64,000 nt of DNA, from positions 3,654,001 through 3,718,000 of the forward strand of contig AP019701.1 in the NCBI GenBank assembly GCA_006738865.1. The letters are read 5' to 3'. This document shows, one piece after another, positions 1 through 9,026 of this stretch. A program made the translations under genes and the position numbers. The notes below the pieces were generated by a model. The model was not told the origin of the DNA. It saw only the letters and a list, made by a program, of their open reading frames with translations, and searched no databases. This stretch comes from Allostella sp. ATCC 35155 (lineage in GTDB: Bacteria; Pseudomonadota; Alphaproteobacteria; ATCC43930; Allostellaceae). Position 1 is the first letter of the stretch; each line of letters starts with the position of its first letter.

Positions 1-1
1 C

Positions 2-1738
2 GGCATGATCGGCAGCTTCGAGGCGATCATCCCGCGCGAGATGCGGCTGGAGGTGCCGGAACGGCTGGATGCCAGGGGCGAGGTGCTGATCCCGCTCGAC
101 GAGGAGGCCCTGGCGGCGGCGGTGAAGCGGCTTCTGGAAACCGGTGCCGAGGCGCTCGTCATCAGCTTCCTCCATTCCTACGTCAATCCCGCGCATGAGC
201 GCCGCGCGGCCGAGATCGCCCGCGGACTGTGGCCGAACGGCTTCATCTCGGTCGGGTCCGAGATCCTGCGCGAGGTGCGCGAGTTCGAGCGCAGCAGCAC
301 GGCCGCCGTCAACGGCTACATCCAGCCGATCATGGCGCGCTACCTGGGACGGCTGCAGAAGGAGCTGAAGCTCGCCCGCTTCCGTAGCGAGCTTCTCGTG
401 ATGCAGGGCAATGGCGGCACCATGAGCGGGCGCGCCGCCGCCGACTATGCCGTACAGACGGTGATGTCGGGTCCGGCCGCCGGCGCGCTGGCCGCCGCGC
501 GCATCGGCCAGCAGTCGGGCCATCCCAACCTCATCGGCTGCGACATGGGCGGCACCAGCTTCGACGTGACGCTGATCCGCAACGGCGAGCCCGCGCTCTC
601 CGCAGAGAAGGACATCGCCTACGGCGTGCCCATCCGCGTGCCGATGATCGACATCCACACGATCGGCGCCGGCGGCGGCTCCATCGCCCGCATCACCAAG
701 GCGGGGCTGCTGCAGGTCGGCCCCGACAGCGCCGGCGCCAACCCCGGCCCCATCTGCTACGGCCGCGGCGGCACCGAGCCGACCGTGACCGACGCCAACC
801 TCGTGCTCGGCAAGCTCGATACGGCCGCCCTGCCCGGCGTCGCCGGCGGCGTGCCGCTGGAGGCGGTCAAGGCCGCCATCGTCGAGAAGATCGGCCAGCC
901 GCTCGGGCTCGATGCGGTCGAGGCAGCAGCGGCCATCATCACCGTGGCGAGCAACCATCTCGCCAGCGCCATCCGCCTCGTCTCGATCGAGCGCGGCTAC
1001 GACCCGCGCGACTTCGCCCTCTTCCCCTTCGGCGGCGCGGGGCCACTGCATGCGGTGGCGCTGGCGCGCGAGCTGGGCGTCCCGACGGTGCTGGTACCGC
1101 GCTTTCCCGGTCTCACCTCGGCGCTCGGCTGCATCCTGGCCGATCTGCGGCACGACTTCGTGCGCACCCTCAACGTGCCGCTGGCGACCGTCGATCCGAC
1201 GATGGTGGATGCGCTCTATGGCGAGCAGGAGGCCGAGGGCCGGGCCCAGATCGAGGGCGAAGGCGTGCCGATCGAGGGCATCGAGGCGGTGTTCGAGGCC
1301 GACCTGCTCTATCGCGGCCAGAGCCACGTCCTGCGCGTTCCCGTCACCCGGCCGTTCGATCCCGCCGCCGTCAAGGCCGCGCTGGAGGCGCGCTACAAGC
1401 AGCGCTTCGACATCGAGTTGATGGAGATGACAGCGATCCTCTCGAACCTGCGGACCGCGGTCTTCGGCCGTCGCCAGCGGATCGATTTCGCCATCTTCGC
1501 GCCGGCGCCGGGCGGCTCGCTCGAAGATGCGCGCGTCGGCGGCAGAGCCGTCCATTTCGGCGGCCGGTGGCTCGAGACGCCGGTCTATGCGCGCGACCGC
1601 CTGCCGGTCGGCGCGGCGATTGCAGGGCCGGCGATCGTGGCCCAGCTCGACACCACCATCCTGATCGAGCCGGGGTCGACCGCGACGGTCGACCCGGTCG
1701 GAAACCTCGTGATCGCCGTCGGCGTGCAGCCGGCCTGA
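2..1738 (+). CDS. Hydantoinase/oxoprolinase subunit A, 5'-truncated by the window edge
   Basis: This is the ATP-dependent A subunit of the HyuA/OplA family, which with HyuB opens cyclic amides such as hydantoins or 5-oxoproline. The reading frame is open to the left edge. Alignment by eye with the second hyuA (9016-11028) suggests that about 115 N-terminal residues, including the first GGTFTD nucleotide loop, lie outside the window. Visible signatures are NPAHE, the REFER-type motif (VREFERSS), a second nucleotide loop DMGGTSFDV, GAGGGS, GPDSAGANPGP and FGGAGPLHA. The Met at position 5 is probably internal. The stop is 15 bases before hyuB, so the two are cotranscribed. The GTSFDV loop differs from GTTTDV in the second copy, so the two subunits belong to different subclades. 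The exact substrate cannot be read from sequence. Confidence 0.93.
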   Translation, partial: GMIGSFEAIIPREMRLEVPERLDARGEVLIPLDEEALAAAVKRLLETGAEALVISFLHSYVNPAHERRAAEIARGLWPNGFISVGSEILREVREFERSSTAAVNGYIQPIMARYLGRLQKELKLARFRSELLVMQGNGGTMSGRAAADYAVQTVMSGPAAGALAAARIGQQSGHPNLIGCDMGGTSFDVTLIRNGEPALSAEKDIAYGVPIRVPMIDIHTIGAGGGSIARITKAGLLQVGPDSAGANPGPICYGRGGTEPTVTDANLVLGKLDTAALPGVAGGVPLEAVKAAIVEKIGQPLGLDAVEAAAAIITVASNHLASAIRLVSIERGYDPRDFALFPFGGAGPLHAVALARELGVPTVLVPRFPGLTSALGCILADLRHDFVRTLNVPLATVDPTMVDALYGEQEAEGRAQIEGEGVPIEGIEAVFEADLLYRGQSHVLRVPVTRPFDPAAVKAALEARYKQRFDIELMEMTAILSNLRTAVFGRRQRIDFAIFAPAPGGSLEDARVGGRAVHFGGRWLETPVYARDRLPVGAAIAGPAIVAQLDTTILIEPGSTATVDPVGNLVIAVGVQPA

Positions 1739-1753
1739 GGAGAGCACGGAGCC

Positions 1754-3433
1754 ATGGCCATCGATCCCGTCACCCTCGCCGTCATCCAGAACGGCCTGCG
1801 CCAGATCGCCAGCGAGATGGACCTCGTGCACGAGAAGACGTCGTTCTCGCCGGTCATTTCCGAGGCATTCGACCGTTCAAACGGCATCTACCACCGCGAC
1901 ACGGGCGAGGTGATCACCCAGGGCGAGATGGGCCTGCCGATCTTCGTCGGGGTCATGCAGTTCACGACCCAGGCGGTGATCGAGCGCCGGCGCGACCTCG
2001 AGCCGGGCGACATCGTCATCGTCAACGACCCGTATCTGGGCGGCACCCATCTGATGGACGTCAAGATGGTGAAGCCCTTCTTCTATCGCGGGAAGCTGTG
2101 GTGCTACCTGTCCAACACCGGCCACTGGCCGGACACGGGCGGCATGGTGCCGGGCGGATTCGCCACCAAGGCGACCGAGATCCAGCAGGAGGGGCTGCGC
2201 ATCCCGCCGGTCAAGCTCTACCGGCGCGGCGAGATGGTCCAGGACATCGTCGACATGATCCTGACCAACATCCGCGTACCCGAGGAGCGGATCGGCGACA
2301 TCAAGGCCCAGGTCGGCGCGCTGACCGTCGGCGAGCGCCGGCTGACCGAGCTGCTCGACCGCTACGGCGCCGACACCGTCGAGGCGGCGATCGTCGAGCT
2401 CAAGGCCCGCTCCGAACAGCAGATGCGCGCCTATATCGAGAGCGTGCCGGACGGCACCTACCGCTTCTCGAGCTTCATCGACAGCGACGGCATCGTGAAC
2501 CAGCCGCTGGAGATCGCCCTCGACATGAGGGTCGAGGGCTCGGACATCCATTTCGACCTGTCGCGCTCCTCGCCGCCCTGCAAGGGGCCGCTCAACGGCG
2601 TCTGGGGGGCGACGCAGTCGGCCGTCTATGTCGCGATCAAGCACATCTTCCCCGACGTGCCGATCAATTCCGGCTGCTTCGCGCCGCTGCACATCGCCAA
2701 GCCGACCGGCACCTTCCTGGTCGCCGAATACCCCCGTCCGGTCGCCGGCTGCGCCTCGGAAGTGGCGCAGCGCGTGATGGAGGCGGTGTTCGGCGCGATG
2801 GGCGAGGCCATTCCAGACCGCATGTTCGCCTCCCCCGCCGGCACCAGCGGCAACTTCAGCCTCGGCGGCTACGACCCCGGCGAGAAGCGCGACTACATCA
2901 TGTATTTCTTCTCCGGCGGCGGCTATGGCGGCTGGTGGGAGACGGACGGCCTGACCAACGGCTGCTCGACGGTCGGCATCTCCAAGACCCAGCCGGTCGA
3001 GATCCTGGAGCAGCACTATCCGCTGGTCTTCGAGGAATACGCGCTGCGCGAGGGTTCGTCCGGCGCCGGCCGGCACCGCGGCGGCTACGGCATCAGCTAC
3101 CGCATCCGCCTGCTGCGCGGCACCGCCATGGCGTCCTTCCTGATGGACCATGGCCTGGAGGGTCCGCCCGGCCTGATGGGCGGGGCGCCCGGCGCGACCA
3201 ACGAGCTGATCGTCTGCCAGGACGGCGTGACGACGGTGCCGGAGCACATCTCCAAGGGTGAAGGCTACGAGCTGCACGCGGGCGACTGGGTGCAGGTGCG
3301 CACGCCGGGCGGCGGCGGCTACGGCGAGGCCGTGCTGCGCGACCCGGCCCAGGTCCGCCGCGACATTGCCCGCGGCTACATCACCGCCGAAGAGGCGAGG
3401 CAGTGGTACCCCCCGGCATCCGCCGCAGAGTAG
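1754..3433 (+). CDS. Hydantoinase/oxoprolinase subunit B
   Basis: HyuB/OplB-family partner of the preceding A subunit, 559 residues, the usual length. It starts MAIDPVTLAVIQNGL, typical of the family, and carries the conserved NDPYLGGTHLMD motif at about residues 91-102. Further on are HWPDTGG and LNGVWGATQSAVY, and the C-terminal RTPGGGGYG signature lies near residue 515. The start is 15 bases after hyuA behind a GGAGAG ribosome site. Cytoplasmic; expected to form a heteromer with HyuA and perform ATP-driven ring opening or carboxylation of a small amide or ketone. The following ABC binding-protein gene begins 41 bases downstream, so import and hydrolysis of the same compound is a reasonable inference. 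Confidence 0.93.
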   Translation: MAIDPVTLAVIQNGLRQIASEMDLVHEKTSFSPVISEAFDRSNGIYHRDTGEVITQGEMGLPIFVGVMQFTTQAVIERRRDLEPGDIVIVNDPYLGGTHLMDVKMVKPFFYRGKLWCYLSNTGHWPDTGGMVPGGFATKATEIQQEGLRIPPVKLYRRGEMVQDIVDMILTNIRVPEERIGDIKAQVGALTVGERRLTELLDRYGADTVEAAIVELKARSEQQMRAYIESVPDGTYRFSSFIDSDGIVNQPLEIALDMRVEGSDIHFDLSRSSPPCKGPLNGVWGATQSAVYVAIKHIFPDVPINSGCFAPLHIAKPTGTFLVAEYPRPVAGCASEVAQRVMEAVFGAMGEAIPDRMFASPAGTSGNFSLGGYDPGEKRDYIMYFFSGGGYGGWWETDGLTNGCSTVGISKTQPVEILEQHYPLVFEEYALREGSSGAGRHRGGYGISYRIRLLRGTAMASFLMDHGLEGPPGLMGGAPGATNELIVCQDGVTTVPEHISKGEGYELHAGDWVQVRTPGGGGYGEAVLRDPAQVRRDIARGYITAEEARQWYPPASAAE

Positions 3434-3474
3434 GACCGGGACCGTTCGGAACAGGGACGAGGGAGACGAGGATC

Positions 3475-4653
3475 ATGGCGAACAAGCGCACGGTCGGAGT
3501 TCGCGGGGTCGGCCGCCGCAAGGTTCTGGCCGGCATCGCGGCCACCACGGGGCTCACCATCTGGTCGCCCCGCCTGTCGGCCCAGTCGGGCGAGATCGCG
3601 GTCGGGGCGATGGTGCCGATCACCGGCCCCTTCAACGTCTCGGGCCAGCAGTACCACTTCTCGCTGCAGATGGCGCAGGACGAGATCAACGCCAAGGGCG
3701 GCGTCGCCGGCAAGAAGCTGAAGATCGTCTTCGAGGACGTGAAGGATTCGAACAGCGTCGCGGTCAACGCCTATCTCAAGGTCGTCCGCGACACCAGTCC
3801 GCCCTTCGTGTTCCTGTCGAGCTATACGACGCAGAACCTCGCGACCGAGCCCGAGGTCACCAAGGCGCAGATCCCCGGCATGTATGCCGGCGGCGGCGAC
3901 GCCATGCACATGAAGAAGAACCCCTGGCTCTTCCGCATCCGCCCGGCGGACGGCATCCAGGCCCTGGCGCTGGCGAAGCACGCGACCGAGGGGCTGGGCA
4001 AGAAGAAGATCGGCATCCTCTACGTCCAGAACGATTTCGGCCAGCCGGGCGCGATCGCCGCCGAGAAGGTGATCAAGGCCGCGGGAGCGACCACCGTCGG
4101 CCTGGAGGCCTATTCCTTCACCGACAACGACATGTCGGCCCAGATCCAGAAGCTGAAGGGCGCCGGCGCCGACTGCCTCATCTGCATCTCCTACGGCAAG
4201 GACGGGGCGCTGATCCTCAAGCTGGTCAAGGAGATGGGGATCGACCTGCCGATCGTGATCTCGTCCGGCGTGATGGTGCCGGCGGCGCGCAACCTGATCG
4301 CGCCCGACGAGCTGGCGAACGTCAACGGCGTCATGGACGCCTATCTCGCGCCCGAGCGCGGGCCCGAGGTCGCCGCCTACATCAAGAGCTTCAAGGACCG
4401 CTTCAAGATCGAGCCGGACCCGTTCGGCTCCTGCTACTACGACGGCGCCTGGATCCTGAAGCAGGTGCTGGACAAGGTCGGCCCGGACCGCGCCAAGATC
4501 CGCGACGAGCTGAAGGCCCTCAAGGGCTACAAGGGCATCACCAACACCTTCTCGACCGACGCCGACGGCAACATGGTGCATTCGCTGGCCGTCTTCAGCA
4601 TCAAGCCGGGAACCCGCGAGCCGGTCTTCATCCGCACCGTGTCCGCGGCCTGA
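3475..4653 (+). CDS. Branched-chain-type ABC transporter substrate-binding protein
   Basis: Periplasmic binding protein of the LivJ/type-1 family, 392 residues. The start at 3475 is preceded by GGGAGACGAGG and gives an N-terminus with a twin-arginine-like stretch (GRRKVLAG, about residues 13-20) followed by a hydrophobic segment ending at LSAQ, so export may be by Tat. The mature protein opens EIAVGAMVPITGPF, the standard first strand of this family, and keeps the alternating two-lobe pattern (IGILYVQNDFG; GADCLICISYG). It heads the liv-like genes to 8016. It follows hyuB directly, so the ligand is more likely an amide or amino-acid derivative than leucine itself; that is inference. A longer in-frame reading from 3403 overlaps hyuB and lacks a signal peptide. 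Confidence 0.93.
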   Translation: MANKRTVGVRGVGRRKVLAGIAATTGLTIWSPRLSAQSGEIAVGAMVPITGPFNVSGQQYHFSLQMAQDEINAKGGVAGKKLKIVFEDVKDSNSVAVNAYLKVVRDTSPPFVFLSSYTTQNLATEPEVTKAQIPGMYAGGGDAMHMKKNPWLFRIRPADGIQALALAKHATEGLGKKKIGILYVQNDFGQPGAIAAEKVIKAAGATTVGLEAYSFTDNDMSAQIQKLKGAGADCLICISYGKDGALILKLVKEMGIDLPIVISSGVMVPAARNLIAPDELANVNGVMDAYLAPERGPEVAAYIKSFKDRFKIEPDPFGSCYYDGAWILKQVLDKVGPDRAKIRDELKALKGYKGITNTFSTDADGNMVHSLAVFSIKPGTREPVFIRTVSAA

Positions 4654-4660
4654 GCCGTCC

Positions 4661-4686
4661 GGAGCCGGCGCCCGCGCGCCGGCTCC
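4661..4686 (+). terminator. Perfect 11-bp GC hairpin between binding protein and permease
   Basis: Arms GGAGCCGGCGC (4661-4671) and GCGCCGGCTCC (4676-4686) with loop CCGC sit 7 bases after the binding-protein stop. No T-tract follows, so it is more likely an mRNA-stabilising or attenuating hairpin than a full terminator. It would favour more binding protein than permease. Confidence 0.6.
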
Positions 4687-4717
4687 ACTCGCACCCTTGG
4701 GGGGAGTGCCGGCGCCG

Positions 4718-5596
4718 GTGTCGCAGCAACTGATCCAGCTCATCGTCAGCGGCCTCGCGGTCGGCGCGGTCTACGCGCTGGTCGGCCTCGCCTTCATCAT
4801 GGTCAACGAGGCGACCGGGGTGGTGAACTTCGCGACCGGCCAGATGGTCGCGATCGGCTGCTTCCTCTCGGTCACGACCGGGATCCAGATGGGCCTGCCG
4901 CTCGCCGCCGCCTATCCCCTGGCGCTGGCCGGGATGGCGCTGTTCGGCATGGTCTTCTATGCCGTCGTCTTCCGGCCGCTGCAGGACCGTCCGGTCGTCA
5001 CCGTCATCATCGGCACGGTGATGATCGGCATCGTCATCCAGAATTCGGCCCTCATCACCTGGGGGTCGGTGCCGTTCCGGCCGCGCTCGCCGTTCGGGCG
5101 CCAGGTGGTCGATGTCTTCGGCGCCGCCATCTCCGCACACGCCCTCTTCGTCATCGCCGTCTCGTTCCTGATGATCGGGCTGCTCTACGCCTTCATCTAC
5201 CGCACGACGATCGGCGCGCGGATGCGGGCCGTCGCCCAGGATCGCGACGCCGCCCGGCTGATGGGCATCGGCGTCGACCGCATGTTCGTCCTGACCTGGG
5301 TCATCGCCGGCCTGCTGACGGGCACGGCCGGGCTGCTGGTCGGGCCGATGTGGTTCGCGGACGTCAACATGGGCGACCCGATCGCGCTCAAGGCTTTCGC
5401 CGCGATCATCATCGGCGGCTTCTCGAGCGTGCCCGGCGCCATCGTCGGCGGCATCCTGGTCGGCCTCGCGGAAATGCTGGGCGCGGCCTATGTCTCGTCC
5501 GCGTACAAGGACGGCCTCGTCTTCCTCGTCATGATCCTCTTCCTGCTGGTGCGGCCACAGGGGATCTTCGGCGAGCGCATCGGGCAGCGCGCATGA
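4718..5596 (+). CDS. livH: Branched-chain-type ABC permease LivH
   Basis: Inner-membrane permease of the LivH family, about 292 residues, hydrophobic throughout with roughly eight membrane segments. It opens SQQLIQLIVSGLAVGAVYALVGLAF, the normal LivH N-terminus, and carries the FATGQMVAIG segment. Three in-frame starts are possible: TTG 4697, GTG 4706 and GTG 4718. The GGGGGGAG ribosome site at about 4699-4706 has a sensible spacing only to 4718, so I chose that. The stop overlaps livM in an ATGA. It pairs with LivM to form the channel for the upstream binding protein. Confidence 0.9.
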   Translation: MSQQLIQLIVSGLAVGAVYALVGLAFIMVNEATGVVNFATGQMVAIGCFLSVTTGIQMGLPLAAAYPLALAGMALFGMVFYAVVFRPLQDRPVVTVIIGTVMIGIVIQNSALITWGSVPFRPRSPFGRQVVDVFGAAISAHALFVIAVSFLMIGLLYAFIYRTTIGARMRAVAQDRDAARLMGIGVDRMFVLTWVIAGLLTGTAGLLVGPMWFADVNMGDPIALKAFAAIIIGGFSSVPGAIVGGILVGLAEMLGAAYVSSAYKDGLVFLVMILFLLVRPQGIFGERIGQRA

Positions 5597-6549
5597 GGCC
5601 GCCGCGCAATCGGCTCGCCGTCGCGGCCGCCCTCGTCGCCTTCCTGCTGGCGCTGGCCCTGCCGGCCTTCGTCAGTGGCTACGGCATCCGCATCCTGAAT
5701 CTCGCCCTCATCTCGGCGATCGCCGTCATCGGCCTCAACTTCGCCTTCGGCTATGCCGGCCTCATCACCCTGGCGCAGGCCGGCTTCGTCGGCTGTGGCG
5801 CCTACCTGACGGCGATCCTGTCGACCACGGCGGGCCTGCCGCCGCTGCTGTCGATCCCGCTGGCGGTCGTCGGCACGACCGCGATCGGCGCCGCGGTCGG
5901 GCTGCCGATGCTGCGCCTCAAGGGCCACTACCTCGCGCTGGCGACGCTCGGGTTCAACGTCTCCTTCGTCATCGTCGCGACCAACTGGAAGTCGGTCATG
6001 GGCGGCACCGACGGCATCTCCGGCATCCCGTCCTTCGCCGTGCCCGGCTTCGCCTTCGCCACCGACCACCGCTACTACTACGTCCTCTGGCTGGCGCTGG
6101 CGCTCGCCACCGGGATCGCGTGGCGCATCCGCTACTCGCACATCGGGCTGGCGATGATCGCGGTCCGCGACGACGAGATCGCGACCGGCGCCGCCTCGGT
6201 CGGCGTCACGCGCATCAAGGTCCAGGCCTTCTCCCTGTCCGCGGCCTATGCGGGTCTCGCCGGCGCGCTCTTCGCCCACATGACCAACTTCGTCGCGCCC
6301 GACGACTTCGCCCTCAGCCATTCGATCATCTACCTCGCCATGCTGATCATCGGCGGCGAGGGCTCGATCCTGGGGGCGATCGCGGGTGCGGTGATCGTCA
6401 CCTTCATGCCCGAACTGATGCGCGACCTGGGGCAGGCCTACATGATCATCTTCGGCAGCCTCATGCTGCTGATCCTGATCTTCCTGCCCAAGGGCCTGCT
6501 CAGCCTCGCCGCCATGGCGGCCCGCCGGATCGGGATCTCCGGCCGATGA
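5593..6549 (+). CDS. livM: Branched-chain-type ABC permease LivM
   Basis: Second permease subunit, 318 residues, with the LivM hallmarks NFAFGYAGLITLAQAGFVGCGAY near residues 50-72 and HYLALATLGF about 60 residues on. Near the C-terminus, IIGGEGSILGAIAGA is the loop that contacts the ATPases. The ATG overlaps the livH stop by four bases (ATGA), and its own stop overlaps livG in the same way, so translational coupling is expected. Inner membrane. Confidence 0.93.
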   Translation: MRPPRNRLAVAAALVAFLLALALPAFVSGYGIRILNLALISAIAVIGLNFAFGYAGLITLAQAGFVGCGAYLTAILSTTAGLPPLLSIPLAVVGTTAIGAAVGLPMLRLKGHYLALATLGFNVSFVIVATNWKSVMGGTDGISGIPSFAVPGFAFATDHRYYYVLWLALALATGIAWRIRYSHIGLAMIAVRDDEIATGAASVGVTRIKVQAFSLSAAYAGLAGALFAHMTNFVAPDDFALSHSIIYLAMLIIGGEGSILGAIAGAVIVTFMPELMRDLGQAYMIIFGSLMLLILIFLPKGLLSLAAMAARRIGISGR

Positions 6550-7322
6550 CGACGATCCTCGCCGTCGACGGCCTGTCGAAGAGTTTCGGCGGCGTCCATG
6601 CGGTCCAGTCCGTCTCGCTGGCGGTGCCGCAGGGCATGATCTTCTCCGTCATCGGCCCCAACGGTGCCGGCAAGACGACGCTGATCAACGTGCTGACGGG
6701 CATCCTGCCTTCGTCCGGCGGCACGGTGCGCTTCGCCGACCGGACCATCACCGATGCGCCGGCCCATGTCATCGCCGCCGCGGGCATGGTCCGCACCTTC
6801 CAGAACGGGCGTCTCTTCCACCGGCTCACCGTGATCGAGAACGTCCTGGTCGGCGCGCACCATCGCCTGCCGCAATCCGTCTGGTCGGCCATCACGGGCG
6901 GTGTGGCGGCGCGGCGTACGGCCGAGATCCGTTCCCGCGCCCGCGGCCTGCTGGAGACGCTGGGGCTGATCGACGACGCCGACCGGCTGGTGGGTGCCCT
7001 GCCCTACGGCCGCCAGCGCATGGTCGAGATCGCCCGCGCACTCGTCTCCGAACCCAAGCTGCTGCTGCTCGACGAGCCGGCCGCCGGGCTCAATTCGGGC
7101 GAGGTCGAGCGCCTGCGCGAGGTTCTTCTGGGCCTGCGCCGGGACGGGCTGACGATCCTCCTGGTCGAACACAACATGGGGCTCGTCATGCGCGTCGCCG
7201 ACCGCATCGCCGTGATCCATTTCGGAGAGAAGATTGCCGAGGGCACCCCCGCCGAGGTGCGCGGCGACCCCAAGGTCCTGGAAGCCTATCTCGGGCACGG
7301 ATACCGCCATGCTGGAGATTGA
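6546..7322 (+). CDS. livG: Branched-chain-type ABC transporter ATPase LivG
   Basis: Cytoplasmic ATPase, 258 residues. Walker A is GPNGAGKTT (about residues 37-45), the signature is the LivG-type LPYGRQRMVEIARAL, Walker B is LLLLDEPAAGL and the switch histidine lies in LLVEHNMG. The C-terminus EAYLGHGY is characteristic of LivG. The start at 6546 overlaps the livM stop (ATGA). Its 3' end overlaps livF by 14 bases. Confidence 0.94.
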   Translation: MTTILAVDGLSKSFGGVHAVQSVSLAVPQGMIFSVIGPNGAGKTTLINVLTGILPSSGGTVRFADRTITDAPAHVIAAAGMVRTFQNGRLFHRLTVIENVLVGAHHRLPQSVWSAITGGVAARRTAEIRSRARGLLETLGLIDDADRLVGALPYGRQRMVEIARALVSEPKLLLLDEPAAGLNSGEVERLREVLLGLRRDGLTILLVEHNMGLVMRVADRIAVIHFGEKIAEGTPAEVRGDPKVLEAYLGHGYRHAGD

Positions 7323-8016
7323 GCGCCTCGCCGTCGCCTACGGCGCGATCGACGCGCTGCACGGCATCTCCCTCACGGTCGGCGAAGGCGAAGTGGTGGC
7401 GCTGCTCGGCGCCAACGGCGCCGGCAAGACGACCCTCCTGCGCACCATCTCCGGGCTGCATCGACCAAAAGGCGGCGAGGTGCGCTTCCGCGGCGAGGCG
7501 CTCGGCCGCAGCTCCGCCGAAAGCCGTGTGCGACGCGGCATCGCCCATGTGCCGGAGGGCCGGCGCATCTTCCCCGGCCTGACGGTGATGGAGAACCTCG
7601 ACGTCGCCACCACCATCTGGCGCCGCCGCGGCATGAGCGCGGCCGGCGACCTCGAGCGGGTCTTCGCGCTGTTCCCGCGCCTCCAGGAGCGGGCGGGGCA
7701 ACTCGGCTGGTCGCTGTCCGGCGGCGAGCAGCAGATGCTGGCGATCGGCCGCGCGCTGATGGCCCGGCCGCGGATGCTGCTGCTGGACGAGCCGTCGCTG
7801 GGCCTCGCGCCGCGCCTGTCGGAGGAGGTCTATCGCCGCATCGCCGAGATCAACGGCGACGGCGTCACCGTGCTGCTGGTCGAGCAGAACACCGTCCTGG
7901 CGCTCGAGGTGGCGCACCGCGCCTACGTCATCGAGAATGGCCGCATCGTGCTCGACGGCCCGGCGCGCGACCTTGCCCGGCACCCGCGGGTGCGCGAGGC
8001 CTATCTCGGAGCCTGA
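7309..8016 (+). CDS. livF: Branched-chain-type ABC transporter ATPase LivF
   Basis: Second ATPase of the importer, 235 residues, starting MLEIERLAVAYGAIDALHGISL. Walker A is GANGAGKTT, signature LSGGEQQMLAIGRAL, Walker B LLLDEPSLGLAP, and the switch region VEQN, the LivF variant of the LivG VEHN. It ends REAYLGA as the family does. It is nested 14 bases into livG, so the order SBP-H-M-G-F is complete and canonical. An oxygenase gene follows after 5 bases. Confidence 0.94.
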   Translation: MLEIERLAVAYGAIDALHGISLTVGEGEVVALLGANGAGKTTLLRTISGLHRPKGGEVRFRGEALGRSSAESRVRRGIAHVPEGRRIFPGLTVMENLDVATTIWRRRGMSAAGDLERVFALFPRLQERAGQLGWSLSGGEQQMLAIGRALMARPRMLLLDEPSLGLAPRLSEEVYRRIAEINGDGVTVLLVEQNTVLALEVAHRAYVIENGRIVLDGPARDLARHPRVREAYLGA

Positions 8017-8021
8017 TCGCC

Positions 8022-9026
8022 ATGCCCGACACCACCGCCCTCGCCGCCGCCGTTCCGACCATCGACATCGCGCCCTTCCTCGCCGGCCGGCCGGGCGCGG
8101 CGGCCGGGATCGGGCAGGCGATCGACCGCGCCTGCCGCGAGGTCGGGTTCCTCACCATCGTCGGCCACGGCGTGCCGGCCGGGCTGGTGGCGGCGACCCG
8201 CGACCAGGCGCGCGGCTTCTTCGACCTGCCGCGCGAAGAGAAGGAGAAGGTCGCCCGCGCCGCGCCCGCCTTCAACCGCGGCTGGGGCGCCGTCGGAGAG
8301 GAAAGCCTCGGCAAGAGCCTGGGCGCGGCATCGGCTCCCGACTACAAGGAATATCTCGGCATCGGGCCGGTCGACACCTCGGACGATCCCTATTTCACCC
8401 GGCCCGAGGCCTTCCCGCATTTCGCGGCCAACCGTTGGCCGGAACGGCCGCCCGAGCTGCGGGACACTTTCACGGCCTATTTCCGGGCGATGGAGCGTCT
8501 CGCCGCCGATCTGATGCGGCTCTTCGCGGTCGCCCTCGACCTGCCGGAAGGCTTCTTCGCCGACAAGATCGACCGCCAGTGCGGCAGCCTGCGCCTCATC
8601 AACTACCCCGCCCAGGAGGCCGGGCCAACGGACGGGCAGCTGCGCGCCGGCGCCCATACCGACTATGGCAGCCTGACGATCCTCCATGCCGAGGACCGGC
8701 CCGGCGGCCTGCAGGTGCGCCGCACCGACGGCACCTGGATCGACGTACGGCCGAACCCCGACTGCTTCGTGGTCAACATCGGCGACCTGATGGCGATGTG
8801 GACCAACGACCGCTGGGTCTCGACCCTGCATCGGGTCGGCAATCCGCCCCGCACGGACGCGGCCGTCAGCCGGCGGATCAGCCTCGTCTTCTTCCACCAG
8901 CCGAACTATGACGCGATGATCGAATGCCTGCCGAGCTGCCTCGCCGCCGGCGAAGCGCCGCGCCACCCGCCAATCACGTCCGGAGCCCATCGCCTGCTCA
9001 AGCTGAACCGCGCCAATGCCTACTGA
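8022..9026 (+). CDS. Isopenicillin-N-synthase-like 2-oxoglutarate/Fe(II) oxygenase
   Basis: Soluble non-haem iron oxygenase of the IPNS/2OG-FeII_Oxy family, 334 residues. The N-terminal DIOX_N segment reads VPTIDIAPFL and FLTIVGHGVP. The iron ligands are visible as H212 and D214 (GAHTDYGS) and H270 (STLHRV); R285 and S287 (RIS) form the usual 2-oxoglutarate carboxylate clamp. It lies 5 bases after livF and overlaps the second hyuA by 11 bases, so it is in the same transcript as two amidohydrolase modules. A likely job is hydroxylating or desaturating the imported substrate before or between ring-opening steps; that is inference from position. Purine or pyrimidine hydroxylation is an alternative. 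Confidence 0.9.
   Translation: MPDTTALAAAVPTIDIAPFLAGRPGAAAGIGQAIDRACREVGFLTIVGHGVPAGLVAATRDQARGFFDLPREEKEKVARAAPAFNRGWGAVGEESLGKSLGAASAPDYKEYLGIGPVDTSDDPYFTRPEAFPHFAANRWPERPPELRDTFTAYFRAMERLAADLMRLFAVALDLPEGFFADKIDRQCGSLRLINYPAQEAGPTDGQLRAGAHTDYGSLTILHAEDRPGGLQVRRTDGTWIDVRPNPDCFVVNIGDLMAMWTNDRWVSTLHRVGNPPRTDAAVSRRISLVFFHQPNYDAMIECLPSCLAAGEAPRHPPITSGAHRLLKLNRANAY

Noticed and set aside
1877-3277. Long reading frame on the - strand opposite hyuB
   Set aside because: It is a shadow frame produced by high GC; the translation is Arg/Ala/Asp-rich with no family motif, while the + strand frame is plainly HyuB. Many similar shadows (for example opposite the TRAP permease, the hut genes and the autotransporter) were dropped for the same reason.
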